Shown one piece after another: positions 1 through 8,364 of a DNA stretch of 32,760 bases. The notes beneath the pieces were generated by a model. It worked only from the letters and a program-made list of their open reading frames with translations, was not told where the DNA came from and did not search any database. The number at the start of each line of letters is the position of its first letter. Position 1 is the first letter of the stretch. Location of the stretch: NCBI GenBank assembly GCA_025922945.1, contig JAICGW010000019.1:1-32760 (forward strand), in the 5' to 3' direction. The position numbers were made by a program, and so were the translations under genes. The stretch comes from Acidimicrobiia bacterium (GTDB lineage Bacteria > Actinomycetota > Acidimicrobiia > Spongiisociales > ZC4RG35).

Positions 1-516
1 CGCAGCTTGGCGGCCGCGGACTCCGCCTTCCGGATCGACCGCATCGACCAATCCGGAACCACCGAAGGGGTGGAAGCGGGTTCACTCGCTCCGGGGGAGC
101 AACTCGTCTTCAGTCTGGAGGAGATGGGGGGAGGCGACGGAGGCTTCGTTGTCAACTCCGAGGAGGACGTCGCAGTCGCCACCGCTTATATCGGCGACGA
201 CCTGCGAACGGTCTCGGCGGCGGCACCGTCCACCGCCACTCAGTGGCTGGTCCCGGTCTCGGCAACCAGCGGCGAAGGCGAGAACGCCTTGTGGATCCTG
301 AACCCCGACGAGACCGAAACTTCCGCTTCGATTCAGATCTTCGGTCGCCGCGGTGTAGCCCAGGAGATCGAGCTTCCCGCCGGGACTACCACCGGTCTTG
401 TCGTCGATCTCGACGGGTCTGGCGCCTCGATCACTGCCGGTCACCAGGTGGCTGTGTTCCACGGAGTGCTCAACGGGACGAGGGCGGCAATGACCCGGGC
501 CTACCCGCTGGAGTAG
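1..516 (+). CDS. DUF5719-like secreted protein, C-terminal part (5' end outside window)
   Basis: The reading frame is open to the left edge, so the first residues seen are internal and the true start lies upstream. About 171 residues remain. They are rich in short beta-type segments, Gly, Ser and Ala, have no cysteine pairs and no membrane segment, and end in a run reading TRAYPLE. This looks like the extracellular domain of actinobacterial DUF5719 proteins, which usually sit next to glycosyltransferase, DUF3499 and manB genes; DUF3499 and manB follow here. The family assignment rests on composition and neighbourhood and is tentative. Its role is unknown; a cell-envelope role is inferred. An inverted repeat after the stop probably ends the transcript. 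Confidence 0.5.
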   Translation, partial: RSLAAADSAFRIDRIDQSGTTEGVEAGSLAPGEQLVFSLEEMGGGDGGFVVNSEEDVAVATAYIGDDLRTVSAAAPSTATQWLVPVSATSGEGENALWILNPDETETSASIQIFGRRGVAQEIELPAGTTTGLVVDLDGSGASITAGHQVAVFHGVLNGTRAAMTRAYPLE

Positions 517-539
517 CCCTTCCACTCGGGGACCTCGCC

Positions 540-578
540 GCGCGGATTTTTCGCGCCCTAGCTCAAGGAAATCCGCGC
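540..578. terminator. Bidirectional terminator-like inverted repeat between convergent genes
   Basis: A perfect 10-bp inverted repeat, GCGCGGATTT (540-549) and AAATCCGCGC (569-578), encloses a 19-nt loop. It lies between the stop of the rightward DUF5719-like gene and the stop of the leftward GH15 gene. The A/T ends of the arms give short U-runs in either direction, so it could serve both genes. Confidence 0.6.
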
Positions 579-589
579 AGAACCCGGGG

Positions 590-2413
590 TTATTGGGTTT
601 TCTCCTCTTCGCTATCGGACGCCCGGTCGCGGGCGGGGCCCTGGCGATCGGAGAGCAGGTTGTAAGCGGAGGCGATCAGGCCGAGATGGCTAAACGCCTG
701 CGGGAAGTTGCCGAGCATGCGACGGTCAACGGGGTCGTACTCCTCGGCCAGGAGTCCGACATCGTTGCGCAGGCTCAAGAGGTATTCAAATCGCCGGCGG
801 GCATCTTCAAAGCGCCCGGACATGGCGAGCGCGTCCACCATCCAGAACGAACAGAGGAGGAAAGCCCCTTCCTCGCCGGGAAGGCCATCGCTCGTTTGGT
901 CCAGTCGATAGCGAAGGATCAGGTGGTCGTCGATCGCCAACTCACGTTCTACGGCATCGATGGTTCCGAGCACTCGGAGATCTGTCGGGGGAAGGAAGCC
1001 GACCTGGGGGATTAGGAGCAACGCCGCGTCCAGAGCCGGAGAGCCGTACGACTGAGTGAAGGTGTTGCGTTCGGCGTCGTAGGCGCGCTCCTCGATTTCC
1101 GCCCTGATTTCAGACCGAACCTTCTCCCATCGCTCACTCGGACCTCCGAGCGACCAGCGGTTGCGCGACTTCACCGCCCGGTCGAATGCCACCCAGGCCA
1201 TGAGCTTGGAATGGGTGAAGTGACGGGGGTCGCCTCGCATTTCCCAGAGTCCGCTGTCGGGCTCTTGCCATTTGCCCTCCAGGTTGTCGAGCAAGAGCTT
1301 CTCCAGGTCCCAAATGGCTTCATCGTGCGTCATGCCCATCCGCCGGGCGGCATAGATGGCGTCCATCACCTCGCCGTAGACATCGATTTGCAGTTGCTGG
1401 TGGGCAGCGTTGCCGGTTCGGACCGGTTGCGAGCCTTCGTAGCCACCGAGCCAGTTCAATTCGAGTTCCGGCAGGCGTCGCTCCCCTCCCACGCCGTACA
1501 TGATCTGGAGGTCCTCGGGATCGCCCGCTATGGCCCGGAGGAGCCAATCCCTCCAGGCGACCGCTTCGTCCTCATGGCCCGCCATCATCAACGCTTGCAG
1601 GGTGAACGTGGCGTCGCGTAGCCAGACGAAGCGATAGTCCCAGTTCCGGGATCCGCCCAGCTCCTCGGGCAAAGAGGTCGTAGGCGCGGCGACGATGCCC
1701 CCGGTAGGACCGTATGTGAGAGCCTTGAGCGTGATCAGCGAGCGCTCGACTGCCTCGTCCCATTCCCCCCGATATCGACTTCTCTCTGCCCACTTTCTCC
1801 ACCAACTCTCGGTCTGTTCCAGCGCGACCTCGGGATCGATCGGCGAGGGCGGGGCCCGATGGGAGGGGAACCAGGTGAGAACGAAAGGGACACGAGCGCC
1901 CGCATTGACCGTGAACCGAGAAACCGATGTCAGTCCTTCGCCCTTGACCACGGCCGGAGTGGTGAGCAGGAGGGCGTCTGGGCCGCCAACCGCCACGAGC
2001 GATTCCGCCGACCGAGTCACCCACGGAACCAGGTGGCCGTAATCGAAGCGGATGGCGAGATCCATACGCATCTCCACTTGTCCCCGGATTCCCTCGACGA
2101 TGCGGACGACATCAGCGTTACTGGCGCCGGCCCTTACTGGCATCAGGTCGATCAGGCGGACCGCACCTCCGGCCGTCTCCATCTCAGTCTCGAGGACGAG
2201 AGTCTGCGGTCGGTACCTTCGTCGCACCCGATGAACATCGGCCACGGGGGCGAGTCGCCACCGACCATTTTCTTCGCTGCCGAGCAACGCCGCGAAGGAA
2301 GCGCCCGAGTCAAAGCGTGGAAGGCACAGCCAATCAATCGAACCGTCAGTGGCTACCAGTGCGGCCGTTTCGGTGTCACCGATGAGCGCGTAGTTCTCGA
2401 TCGGCTTGCTCAT
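590..2413 (-). CDS. Glycoside hydrolase family 15 protein (glucoamylase/trehalase type)
   Basis: The 607-aa protein has the usual two-part layout of prokaryotic GH15 enzymes. The N-terminal beta-sandwich starts with IENYALIGDTETAALV and continues with DGSIDWLCLPRFDS. A C-terminal (alpha/alpha)6 barrel follows. Around residue 260 lies the family signature RNWDYRFVWLRDA, and near residue 570 EEYDP followed by GNFPQAFSHLGL, which carries the second catalytic carboxylate. There is no signal peptide, so it should act in the cytosol. Known actinobacterial members hydrolyse alpha-glucans or trehalose; which substrate applies cannot be read from the sequence. Length is normal. The start ATG at 2413 faces the divergent thioredoxin-like gene 52 nt away, so both promoters share that short gap. 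Confidence 0.9.
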   Translation of the reverse strand: MSKPIENYALIGDTETAALVATDGSIDWLCLPRFDSGASFAALLGSEENGRWRLAPVADVHRVRRRYRPQTLVLETEMETAGGAVRLIDLMPVRAGASNADVVRIVEGIRGQVEMRMDLAIRFDYGHLVPWVTRSAESLVAVGGPDALLLTTPAVVKGEGLTSVSRFTVNAGARVPFVLTWFPSHRAPPSPIDPEVALEQTESWWRKWAERSRYRGEWDEAVERSLITLKALTYGPTGGIVAAPTTSLPEELGGSRNWDYRFVWLRDATFTLQALMMAGHEDEAVAWRDWLLRAIAGDPEDLQIMYGVGGERRLPELELNWLGGYEGSQPVRTGNAAHQQLQIDVYGEVMDAIYAARRMGMTHDEAIWDLEKLLLDNLEGKWQEPDSGLWEMRGDPRHFTHSKLMAWVAFDRAVKSRNRWSLGGPSERWEKVRSEIRAEIEERAYDAERNTFTQSYGSPALDAALLLIPQVGFLPPTDLRVLGTIDAVERELAIDDHLILRYRLDQTSDGLPGEEGAFLLCSFWMVDALAMSGRFEDARRRFEYLLSLRNDVGLLAEEYDPVDRRMLGNFPQAFSHLGLIASAYNLLSDRQGPARDRASDSEEEKTQ

Positions 2414-2465
2414 GAACCTCGCAGGAGGCTAGGAGAGCGTCGGACCTAGGCTGGAGTGGGCTCGA

Positions 2466-2828
2466 ATGAGCGATCTCTCCTGGCGAATCATCATCCTGGT
2501 GCTGATAGCGGCGGCTGTGGTGTTCGCGGTGTGGCGATTCGATCGAGCGAAGCGGGTGACTCCGGTTCGTGTCTCCCGTCCCGAGCTGGGGGCGGGCGTC
2601 CACTTCTTCTCGTCGGAGACCTGCGCTACCTGCATTGATGCGCGCCGGGTCCTCCAGGACGTCTATGGCGATGAGTTCCGAGAGGTCCGATTCGAAGACG
2701 ACCCCACTGGCTTCGGTGCGTACGACGTTTCCTCCGTGCCCACGGTCTTCGTCCTCGGCCCCGATGGCAATGGCACAAGGTTCGAGGGCGTCCCCACCCG
2801 TCACCAACTGCGAACCCAGGGTTCGTAG
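2466..2828 (+). CDS. Membrane-anchored thioredoxin-like protein
   Basis: The 120-aa protein begins with one hydrophobic segment (about residues 6-24, LSWRIIILVLIAAAVVFAVW) followed by positive residues. A short thioredoxin-fold domain follows, with the redox motif CATC in the context FFSSETCATCIDARRVL and the cis-proline segment SSVPTVFVLGPDG. This suggests a thiol-disulfide protein tethered to the membrane. Orientation of the domain is uncertain because the segment could be an anchor of either topology. The start ATG at 2466 is divergent from the GH15 gene. The domain is short for thioredoxin (about 90 residues) and lacks the last helix. The substrate is unknown. Confidence 0.75.
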   Translation: MSDLSWRIIILVLIAAAVVFAVWRFDRAKRVTPVRVSRPELGAGVHFFSSETCATCIDARRVLQDVYGDEFREVRFEDDPTGFGAYDVSSVPTVFVLGPDGNGTRFEGVPTRHQLRTQGS

Positions 2829-2912
2829 GACGGCTGTGCCTATCCACGGGCCCACGGAACGCCCGACGGAGATCCTTGAACGGCTCCCTTGGTCTCCCTA
2901 CCGTGCGGCCCC

Positions 2913-3131
2913 ATGTTCCCGAGCTGCCTTCGCTGTTCCTCGCCCGCCTCCGCCATGATGTTGTATTCCTACGCCGACCAGCACATGTGGATCGAGGAGC
3001 TGGCAATGAGTGAAACTCCTTCCTACGCGCTCTGCTTCGAGCATGCGTCCCGTCTTAGCCCGCCTCGGGGTTGGAAGCTGACCGATCGCCGCAACGTCGC
3101 CCGGCTCTTTGCTCCGCTCGAAGTTGCGTGA
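2913..3131 (+). CDS. DUF3499 family zinc-binding protein
   Basis: A 72-aa protein starting at ATG 2913; an in-frame TTG at 2889 would add eight residues, but family members start just before the first cysteine pair. Visible are CLRC (C5, C8), the segment YSYADQ, then ALCFEH (C41, H44) and the C-terminal block ASRLSPPRGWKL. This pattern of two Cys followed by Cys and His, with PRGW, is characteristic of actinobacterial DUF3499 (Rv3258c family), which lies directly upstream of manB in mycobacteria. Here four other genes separate it from manB. The function of the family is not established. It is 3 nt from the next gene and probably co-transcribed with it. Confidence 0.8.
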   Translation: MFPSCLRCSSPASAMMLYSYADQHMWIEELAMSETPSYALCFEHASRLSPPRGWKLTDRRNVARLFAPLEVA

Positions 3132-3134
3132 ATC

Positions 3135-3404
3135 GTGGCCCTGGGCCGCGATTTGTTGGACGCGGTCCGCGACCTCGATTCTCACGACTTGCGTCGCCTC
3201 CTCATCCTCACCCAGGCCCAGCTCGAACGTGACGGTGTCTTCAGTTCTGCCAATCGACCGAAGGTACGTTTGCGCTCACAGATGGTGCGCTGTGGCAAGA
3301 CCAGCTGCAGTGCCTGCCCGCACGGTCCCTACTGGTACGCGGTCTGGTGGGAAGATGGCCGGCGTCGCACCCGCTACGTGGGCCGCCTCTTAGACGAGGA
3401 GTAA
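3135..3404 (+). CDS. Small cysteine-containing protein, DUF6788-like
   Basis: An 89-aa protein starting at GTG 3135, three bases after the DUF3499 stop. The N-terminal half is helical (DLLDAVRDLDSHDLRRLL). The C-terminal half carries MVRCGKTSCSACPHGPYWY and then a basic segment with RTRYVGRL. The combination of three closely spaced cysteines, HGPYWY and a strand rich in Trp and Arg matches small DUF6788-type proteins found in many bacteria and phages. Metal or nucleic-acid binding is inferred from the Cys and Arg content only. Coupling to DUF3499 suggests a shared transcript. Confidence 0.6.
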   Translation: MALGRDLLDAVRDLDSHDLRRLLILTQAQLERDGVFSSANRPKVRLRSQMVRCGKTSCSACPHGPYWYAVWWEDGRRRTRYVGRLLDEE

Positions 3405-3490
3405 CCCCCCTCCCGGCGGCGTCGGCTCACACCCCAACGCTCGCTTCGCTCACTGGGTGAGAAACTCGTTTAAAGGGGGGTCGGGGTTAC
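3401..3490. repeat. Inverted GTAACCCC / GGGGTTAC pair spanning an intergenic gap
   Basis: GTAACCCC (3401-3408, overlapping the stop of the DUF6788-like gene) and GGGGTTAC (3483-3490) are perfect inverted copies at either side of the 98-nt gap. They are extended by C-rich and G-rich tracts. They could pair in RNA over a 74-nt loop. No U-run follows, so a terminator call is not justified. Confidence 0.35.
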
Positions 3491-3502
3491 ACTTCCCCGC
3501 CC

Positions 3503-3679
3503 ATGGACTGCCCCCAGTGTGGCGCGGCCGATGTCATAGAAATCAAGCATCGGCTGCCTGATGACTCAGAGGTTCAATTCTTCTCCTGCCACCGGTGCGA
3601 GGAGAAGTGGTGGGACCGTTCCGGCGACCAACTCAACCTGAAGGAGATTCTCGAGCTGGTCCGCAAGGCTCGGGCCTGA
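3503..3679 (+). CDS. 58-aa zinc-ribbon protein
   Basis: This short frame reads MDCPQCGAADV, then FFSCHRCEEKWWD and a helical tail ILELVRKARA. Two CxxC pairs (C3/C6 and C29/C32) with the second followed by WW resemble TFIIS-like or rubredoxin-like zinc ribbons. The stop at 3677-3679 lies 3 nt before the TTG start of the large membrane protein, so the two are probably translated from one mRNA. Its function is unknown. It is called as a gene because of the paired zinc knuckles and the tight spacing to its neighbour. Confidence 0.65.
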   Translation: MDCPQCGAADVIEIKHRLPDDSEVQFFSCHRCEEKWWDRSGDQLNLKEILELVRKARA

Positions 3680-3682
3680 GCA

Positions 3683-6100
3683 TTGCAGCTCGGAACCCTT
3701 GAACGACTGAAGGGCCAGCTGCGCTCGCCCCGTGAGGCGGGACCCAGCGGACCTGGCTTACGTCGCTGGCTCCCGCTGATTGTGGGGGCCGCCATCTCCT
3801 TGGCAATTCTGGCGGTGCTCAATCCGCGCCTGCTCTTCTCGGCGACGACGCCTACCGGAGGCGACATGGCGGCCCACGTGGCGGTTCCCGCCTTCCTTCG
3901 AGATGTGCTGTTACCGGAAGGGCGAATCCTGGGTTGGTCGATGGATTGGTTCGCGGGCTACCCGGTCTTCTACTTCTACTTCCCCCTGCCGTCCTTGGTG
4001 GTCGTCTTACTCGACCTCCTCCTGCCCTACGGAGTGGCTTTCAAGCTGGTGACGGTGGCGGGCTTACTCGCCACCCCGCCCGCCACCTATTACCTGGCTC
4101 GCAGTATTCGCTGCGGGCGGGCAGTGTCGACTATCGCCGCGGCCGGGGGAGCGGTGTTCATCTTCATGGAGAGCTTCACCATCTATGGCGCCAACGTGCT
4201 TTCAACCATGGCGGGGGAATTCTCTTTCTCCTGGTCGTTCGCGTTGTCGCTCGTCTACCTGGGGCTGCTCATCAGAGCCGTGCGCGATTCACCGCGCTAC
4301 ATGGGCCCGGCGATGTTGGTGCTGGCGGCATCGATCCTTTGCCACATCATCACCACCATCGCCTTCATGATCGCCAGCCTCGCCGTCCTCTTTTGGAAGG
4401 GAGCTTGGAGGCGGGCCCTGCCGATTTGGGCGGGAGGCTTTGCCATCTCCGCCTTCTGGTTCCTTCCCCTTCTGGCCCGGCTCGGATTCAGCTCCGACAT
4501 GGCTTGGACTCCACTCCGGACGTGGGACGACCTCTTCCCCCTCGAGATGTGGCTGCTTCTTCCCGCCGCGGTGGCAGGGGCGGTATGGATATTCCGCCGT
4601 ACCCAGCGCGCCCTTCCGGTGCTGGTGCTCGCGGTCTTCCCCCTGATCTACTACCCGCTCCCTTTCGCTCTGCCCGAGCTGTTTCCTGGCATCTGGAACG
4701 CGCGGTGGAAGCTGTGGAACGGCCGCTTGCTGCCCTTCTGGTACTTCGGGGCCACATTCTTTGCGGCGATCGGAGTCGGGGCCCTCTGCCTGTGGCTGGC
4801 CAAGCGCCTCCCGGACCGGATCTCGGGCCTGGTGCCGAGGGCCCTTTTCGTTGCTGCCGGCGCCGTCGCCGTGGTCTTGATCCAGCGCGAGGAGAATCTG
4901 CCGCGTTACCTGCCCTGGACGGTCGGCATCCTCATCGCCGGGGCGCTCTTGCTGTCGATGTTGTGGCTGAAACCGGTCGATAGCCGTTCGTTCATGGCGC
5001 TCACCGGAGCCGGGGTCCTGGTACTCGGAGCATTGGCTGGCATCACCATCATGAACGGCTGGGCCCGGTGGAATTTTGCCGGATACGAGGGGAAGGCGAA
5101 GTGGCCCGAGTACGAGGCTCTGATGGAAACGACCGCGACCCTTCCTCCCGGACGAATTCAGTGGGAGTACGCCAAGACCATGAACGACTACGGCTCCCCG
5201 ATGGCGTTGATGCTGATTCCCTATTGGACTGAGGAGGACTTCGGATCGATGGAGGGCTTGTTCTTCGAGTCCTCGCTATCGACCCCGTTTCATTTCCTCA
5301 ACCAAGCTGAGACGAGCAAGGAGCCCTCGAGTCCCATTCCGGGTCTCGACTACCACCGCTTCGACTTCACACGGGGAGTCCCCCACATGCAGCTCTTCGG
5401 AATCGATTACTACGTGAGCTACACGCCGGAGGCGAAGGCCACGGCGGACACCCGGGCGGAATTGACCGAGGTCGCCAGCACCCCTCCTTTCACGTTCTAC
5501 GAGGTGGCGAACTCAGACCTGGTGGTCGCCGCCGAATTCCTGCCGGCGGTCTACGAAGGTCCTTCGAACAGCCTGCTGGCGCGGCTCCTCGGTGTCTTCG
5601 GGATCGGCAGTGGCGAAGATCGAGAGACCTTCGAACAGTTCTCTCTCGACTGGTACGGAAGGATTGAACTCCTCGAACGCTGGATTGCCACCGATGGTCC
5701 CGAGAACTGGCCGCGGGTGACCTCAGTGGACGATCTCGCCGACAGCCCGCAGCTGCCAAGCCAGGAGGCCAGGATCACCAACGTCGTGCTGGAAGAGGAC
5801 CGAGTCTCCTTCCGCACGTCTGCCATCGGAGTTCCCCATCTGGTAAAGGTCTCGTACTTTCCGAACTGGCAGGCCGTTGGCGCCGATGGGCCCTATCACG
5901 CCGGCCCCTCCTTCATGATCGTGGTTCCGACCGAGAACGAGGTGACGCTTACGTTCGGAAATACGTTGGTGGAGAACATCGGTTGGCTGCTTTCACTGAC
6001 CGGCGTGGTGGCGGCCTTGCTCCTGGTCGTTCGCAATCGAATGAACGGGATCGGGGGCGATCCCAGCCTGCTCAAGACACGCGGGGAATTCGGCCGCTAA
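3683..6100 (+). CDS. Large polytopic membrane protein, PTPS-related / GT-C-like
   Basis: An 805-aa protein with a short cytosolic start, about a dozen hydrophobic segments between residues 30 and 460, a soluble region of roughly 300 residues, and a last membrane helix near residue 770 (IGWLLSLTGVVAALLLVV). After the first helix come GGDMAAHVAVPAFLRD and then WFAGYPVFYFYFPLPSLVV. This D/H pair and the GYP.FYFY.PLP block are typical of the so-called 6-pyruvoyl-tetrahydropterin-synthase-related membrane proteins (PF10131) and resemble GT-C glycosyltransferases using lipid-linked sugars. Such activity is inferred, not shown. The start is TTG 3683, just after the zinc-ribbon stop. The 3' end overlaps the convergent GT2 gene by 29 nt. 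Confidence 0.7.
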   Translation: MQLGTLERLKGQLRSPREAGPSGPGLRRWLPLIVGAAISLAILAVLNPRLLFSATTPTGGDMAAHVAVPAFLRDVLLPEGRILGWSMDWFAGYPVFYFYFPLPSLVVVLLDLLLPYGVAFKLVTVAGLLATPPATYYLARSIRCGRAVSTIAAAGGAVFIFMESFTIYGANVLSTMAGEFSFSWSFALSLVYLGLLIRAVRDSPRYMGPAMLVLAASILCHIITTIAFMIASLAVLFWKGAWRRALPIWAGGFAISAFWFLPLLARLGFSSDMAWTPLRTWDDLFPLEMWLLLPAAVAGAVWIFRRTQRALPVLVLAVFPLIYYPLPFALPELFPGIWNARWKLWNGRLLPFWYFGATFFAAIGVGALCLWLAKRLPDRISGLVPRALFVAAGAVAVVLIQREENLPRYLPWTVGILIAGALLLSMLWLKPVDSRSFMALTGAGVLVLGALAGITIMNGWARWNFAGYEGKAKWPEYEALMETTATLPPGRIQWEYAKTMNDYGSPMALMLIPYWTEEDFGSMEGLFFESSLSTPFHFLNQAETSKEPSSPIPGLDYHRFDFTRGVPHMQLFGIDYYVSYTPEAKATADTRAELTEVASTPPFTFYEVANSDLVVAAEFLPAVYEGPSNSLLARLLGVFGIGSGEDRETFEQFSLDWYGRIELLERWIATDGPENWPRVTSVDDLADSPQLPSQEARITNVVLEEDRVSFRTSAIGVPHLVKVSYFPNWQAVGADGPYHAGPSFMIVVPTENEVTLTFGNTLVENIGWLLSLTGVVAALLLVVRNRMNGIGGDPSLLKTRGEFGR

Positions 6101-6803
6101 GCGTCCACCACCAGAGCCGTAGGGTGTCCCGGCCCATCTGCCAAAGCATGCCCAGCCGCAGCGGCGCTGTCGATGCATTCTCGCCCAGCTCCACTGGCAC
6201 CTCTCGCAGAATTAGTCCGGACCGGTGCGCCCGCAGCAGCATCTCCAGGTCGTACGCGTAGCCGTGTATCCGCATTTGGGGGAGAACTTTGTCGATGACG
6301 GTCCGACGCACGATCTTGAGTCCGGTCTGCGACTCCGACACGGGAAGACGGAAGAGTCCCACCGTCAAGAGAGCGAAAATCCGGCTCAGTACCCGCCGGG
6401 CCAGCGGGTAGTGGCCGCCTGCCATTGCTTTTCGCTTCGCACCCACGAGGAGATCGACGCCTCCCATCTTCTCGATCAGTGCCGGAACTTGCTCGGCTGG
6501 AAGGTCGAGATCGGCGTCGAGAAACAGGACTAGCTCGGCGCTCGTGGCCCTGGCGCCAGTGAAGAGTGCCTCCCCTTTTCCTCTATTCACCTCGTGACGG
6601 ATCACTTTGGCGGTGGACAAGTCTGCGGCCGCGAGGCTGGCCTCATGAAAGGTTCGATCCGCGCTCCCATCGTCAACGACGACTATCTCGACGGTGCCCA
6701 CCGAGGCAAGCGCCTTGGCGACCCTACGCAAGTTATCGGCGATGACCGGCCCGAGGTTGTAAGCCGGCAGAACGACGGCGAGGTCGGGCTGGCCGGGAGT
6801 CAT
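6072..6803 (-). CDS. Glycosyltransferase family 2 (dolichyl-phosphate-mannose-synthase-like)
   Basis: The 243-aa protein has the GT-A fold signatures: VVLPAYNLG at about residue 10, VVVDDGSADRT near 42, NRGKGEALFTGA near 74, and the metal-binding FLDADLDLPAEQ near 95. QTGLKIVRR and a Trp-rich C-terminus follow. There is no C-terminal membrane helix pair, as in the single-domain DPM1 group. It should transfer a sugar from a nucleotide donor to a polyprenyl phosphate or similar acceptor at the inner face of the membrane. The overlap with the adjacent PTPS-related membrane protein fits a pair in which GT2 makes a lipid-linked sugar that the membrane protein uses; this is inference. Near-leaderless start: TAGTAT (complement of 6813-6818) lies 9 nt before the ATG. 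Confidence 0.85.
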   Translation of the reverse strand: MTPGQPDLAVVLPAYNLGPVIADNLRRVAKALASVGTVEIVVVDDGSADRTFHEASLAAADLSTAKVIRHEVNRGKGEALFTGARATSAELVLFLDADLDLPAEQVPALIEKMGGVDLLVGAKRKAMAGGHYPLARRVLSRIFALLTVGLFRLPVSESQTGLKIVRRTVIDKVLPQMRIHGYAYDLEMLLRAHRSGLILREVPVELGENASTAPLRLGMLWQMGRDTLRLWWWTLSGRIPRVS

Positions 6804-6838
6804 CTTTATTTGATACTAAGTCCCGCCCTCTTTCCGTC

Positions 6839-6855
6839 TAGATAATGTGCTTGCG
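6839..6855 (+). promoter_or_regulatory. Leaderless-type -10 box for manB
   Basis: TAGATAAT (6839-6846) ends 8 nt before the GTG at 6855. No Shine-Dalgarno sequence is seen between them. Transcription would start at or within 2 nt of the start codon. Confidence 0.5.
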
Positions 6856-8198
6856 TGAGCGGGGTCTTCAAGGCATACGACATTCGGGGCCGCACCGATA
6901 CCGGTGAGTTGACCCCCGATCTCGCCCGGCGGGTGGGAGGAGCGTTTGTGAAGCTGCTCTCGGCCCGCGAGGTCGCCGTCGGCTGGGACTGCCGTGCTTC
7001 CTCTCCCGAACTGTCGGCAGCGATGATCGAGGGCATTACCGCGGGCGGGGCGTCAGTTCTCGCCCTCGGGGCAGTCCCGACCGACGTGGTCTATTACGTA
7101 TCCGGTAGTCGTGGGCTGCCCGGAGTGATGATCACAGCTTCCCACAACCCCCCCAATTACAACGGCATCAAGCTCTGCCGGGCAGGAGCAGCTCCGGTGG
7201 GGGAGGAGACCGGGCTGGCCGAGATCGAGGAAATGGTGTCTCGACCCTTGCCGGAAAGCGGTCGGGTCGGCGAAGTGCGTGAGCTCGAGGCCCGGCCGGG
7301 TTATGTCGAACATCTGCTGTCAATCGTCGACGAAGGCGCGATGAAGCCGTTGAAGGTGGCCGTCGACGGTGGAAACGGGATGGCGGGCGCCGTGATCGAC
7401 CAAGTATTCGCCCAGATCCCACCGGAACTGATCGGGCTCTATCTCGAGCTCGACGGAAGCTTTCCCAATCATCCGGCTGACCCTCTGCAACCGGAAAATC
7501 TCGTCGACCTGATCGCGCTGGTTGGTTCGGAACGAGCCAACCTCGGGGTCGCCTTCGATGGCGACGCTGACCGGGCCTTCTTCATCGATGATCTCGGGGA
7601 GCCCCTGTCGGGCAGCACTACCACGGCGCTGATTGCCCGTTGGTTTCTAGCTCGGCAACCGGGAGCGGCCATCGTTCACAATTTGATTACTTCGCGGGCC
7701 GTTCCCGAGCTGGTTACCAAACTGGGCGGGAAGCCAATACGCACTCGAGTCGGTCACTCCTTCATCAAGCAGGTGATGGCTGAAACCGGTGCGGTCTTCG
7801 GGGGAGAGCATTCGGGTCATTACTACTTTGCCGCCAATTTCCGGGCGGACTCGGGCACGCTGGCGATGCTCGTCCTCTTGCAGGTGCTTTCCGAGTCGGG
7901 TCGAAAACTCTCCGAGTTGCGTAAGGAAGTCGAGCCCTACGCCGCCTCCGGCGAGATCAACATCCGGACAGATGACCAGGCGGGGGCCATAGAACGAGTC
8001 GGGGCTGCCTTTCCCGATGCCCACATTGACCACCTCGATGGGCTCACTGTTTCGTGGCCGGATCGATGGTTCAACCTGCGGCCTTCTAATACGGAGCCAC
8101 TTCTCCGTCTCAACGTGGAGGGCCCCGATGACGAAGCCGTCGCTGAGCTGAGCGAAGAGGTGCAAGAGGTGATCGGAGGTAGCGATGCCACTCATTGA
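6855..8198 (+). CDS. manB: Phosphomannomutase / phosphoglucomutase
   Basis: A 447-aa alpha-D-phosphohexomutase interconverting mannose-6-P and mannose-1-P (and possibly glucose phosphates), supplying GDP-mannose synthesis in the cytosol. All four family loops are present: the phosphoserine loop TASHNPPNYNGIK (about residue 95), the metal loop DGDADR (about 235), the sugar-binding loop GEHSGHYYF (about 317) and the phosphate loop SNTEPLLRLN (about 411). Length is normal. The GTG start is supported by the -10 box immediately upstream and by the N-terminal FKAYDIRG. It heads a run of overlapping genes (Trm112-like, SIS isomerase, sahH), the same order as in mycobacteria. Confidence 0.93.
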   Translation: MSGVFKAYDIRGRTDTGELTPDLARRVGGAFVKLLSAREVAVGWDCRASSPELSAAMIEGITAGGASVLALGAVPTDVVYYVSGSRGLPGVMITASHNPPNYNGIKLCRAGAAPVGEETGLAEIEEMVSRPLPESGRVGEVRELEARPGYVEHLLSIVDEGAMKPLKVAVDGGNGMAGAVIDQVFAQIPPELIGLYLELDGSFPNHPADPLQPENLVDLIALVGSERANLGVAFDGDADRAFFIDDLGEPLSGSTTTALIARWFLARQPGAAIVHNLITSRAVPELVTKLGGKPIRTRVGHSFIKQVMAETGAVFGGEHSGHYYFAANFRADSGTLAMLVLLQVLSESGRKLSELRKEVEPYAASGEINIRTDDQAGAIERVGAAFPDAHIDHLDGLTVSWPDRWFNLRPSNTEPLLRLNVEGPDDEAVAELSEEVQEVIGGSDATH

Positions 8199-8364
8199 TC
8201 CGTTGCTGGCCGAGATTCTGGTGTGTCCCGTCGACCAAGGTGACCTCGACCAGGACGAAGCCGCCTCCCGACTGGTCTGCCAGATCTGCGGGCGCCGCTA
8301 TCCAGTGACCGATGGGATTCCGGTAATGCTGGTGGAGGAGGCGGAGCTGCCGAATGGCAGTTGA
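8185..8364 (+). CDS. Trm112-like zinc protein (59 aa)
   Basis: A short protein beginning MPLIDPLLAEILVCPVD and continuing with LVCQICGRRYPVTDGIPVML. The PVTDGIPVML ending and the CxxC pair (C32, C35) are typical of Trm112/YcaR proteins, which in other organisms activate methyltransferases. The first knuckle has only one cysteine (CPVD rather than CPxC), a variant I believe also occurs in other actinobacterial members. It overlaps manB by 14 nt and the SIS gene by 11 nt, so it is translated as part of the operon. The actual partner is unknown. Confidence 0.8.
   Translation: MPLIDPLLAEILVCPVDQGDLDQDEAASRLVCQICGRRYPVTDGIPVMLVEEAELPNGS

Noticed and set aside
2829-2912. Small gene between the thioredoxin-like and DUF3499 genes
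   Set aside because: No start with a ribosome-binding site and no conserved motif. The gap is short and I see nothing else in it.
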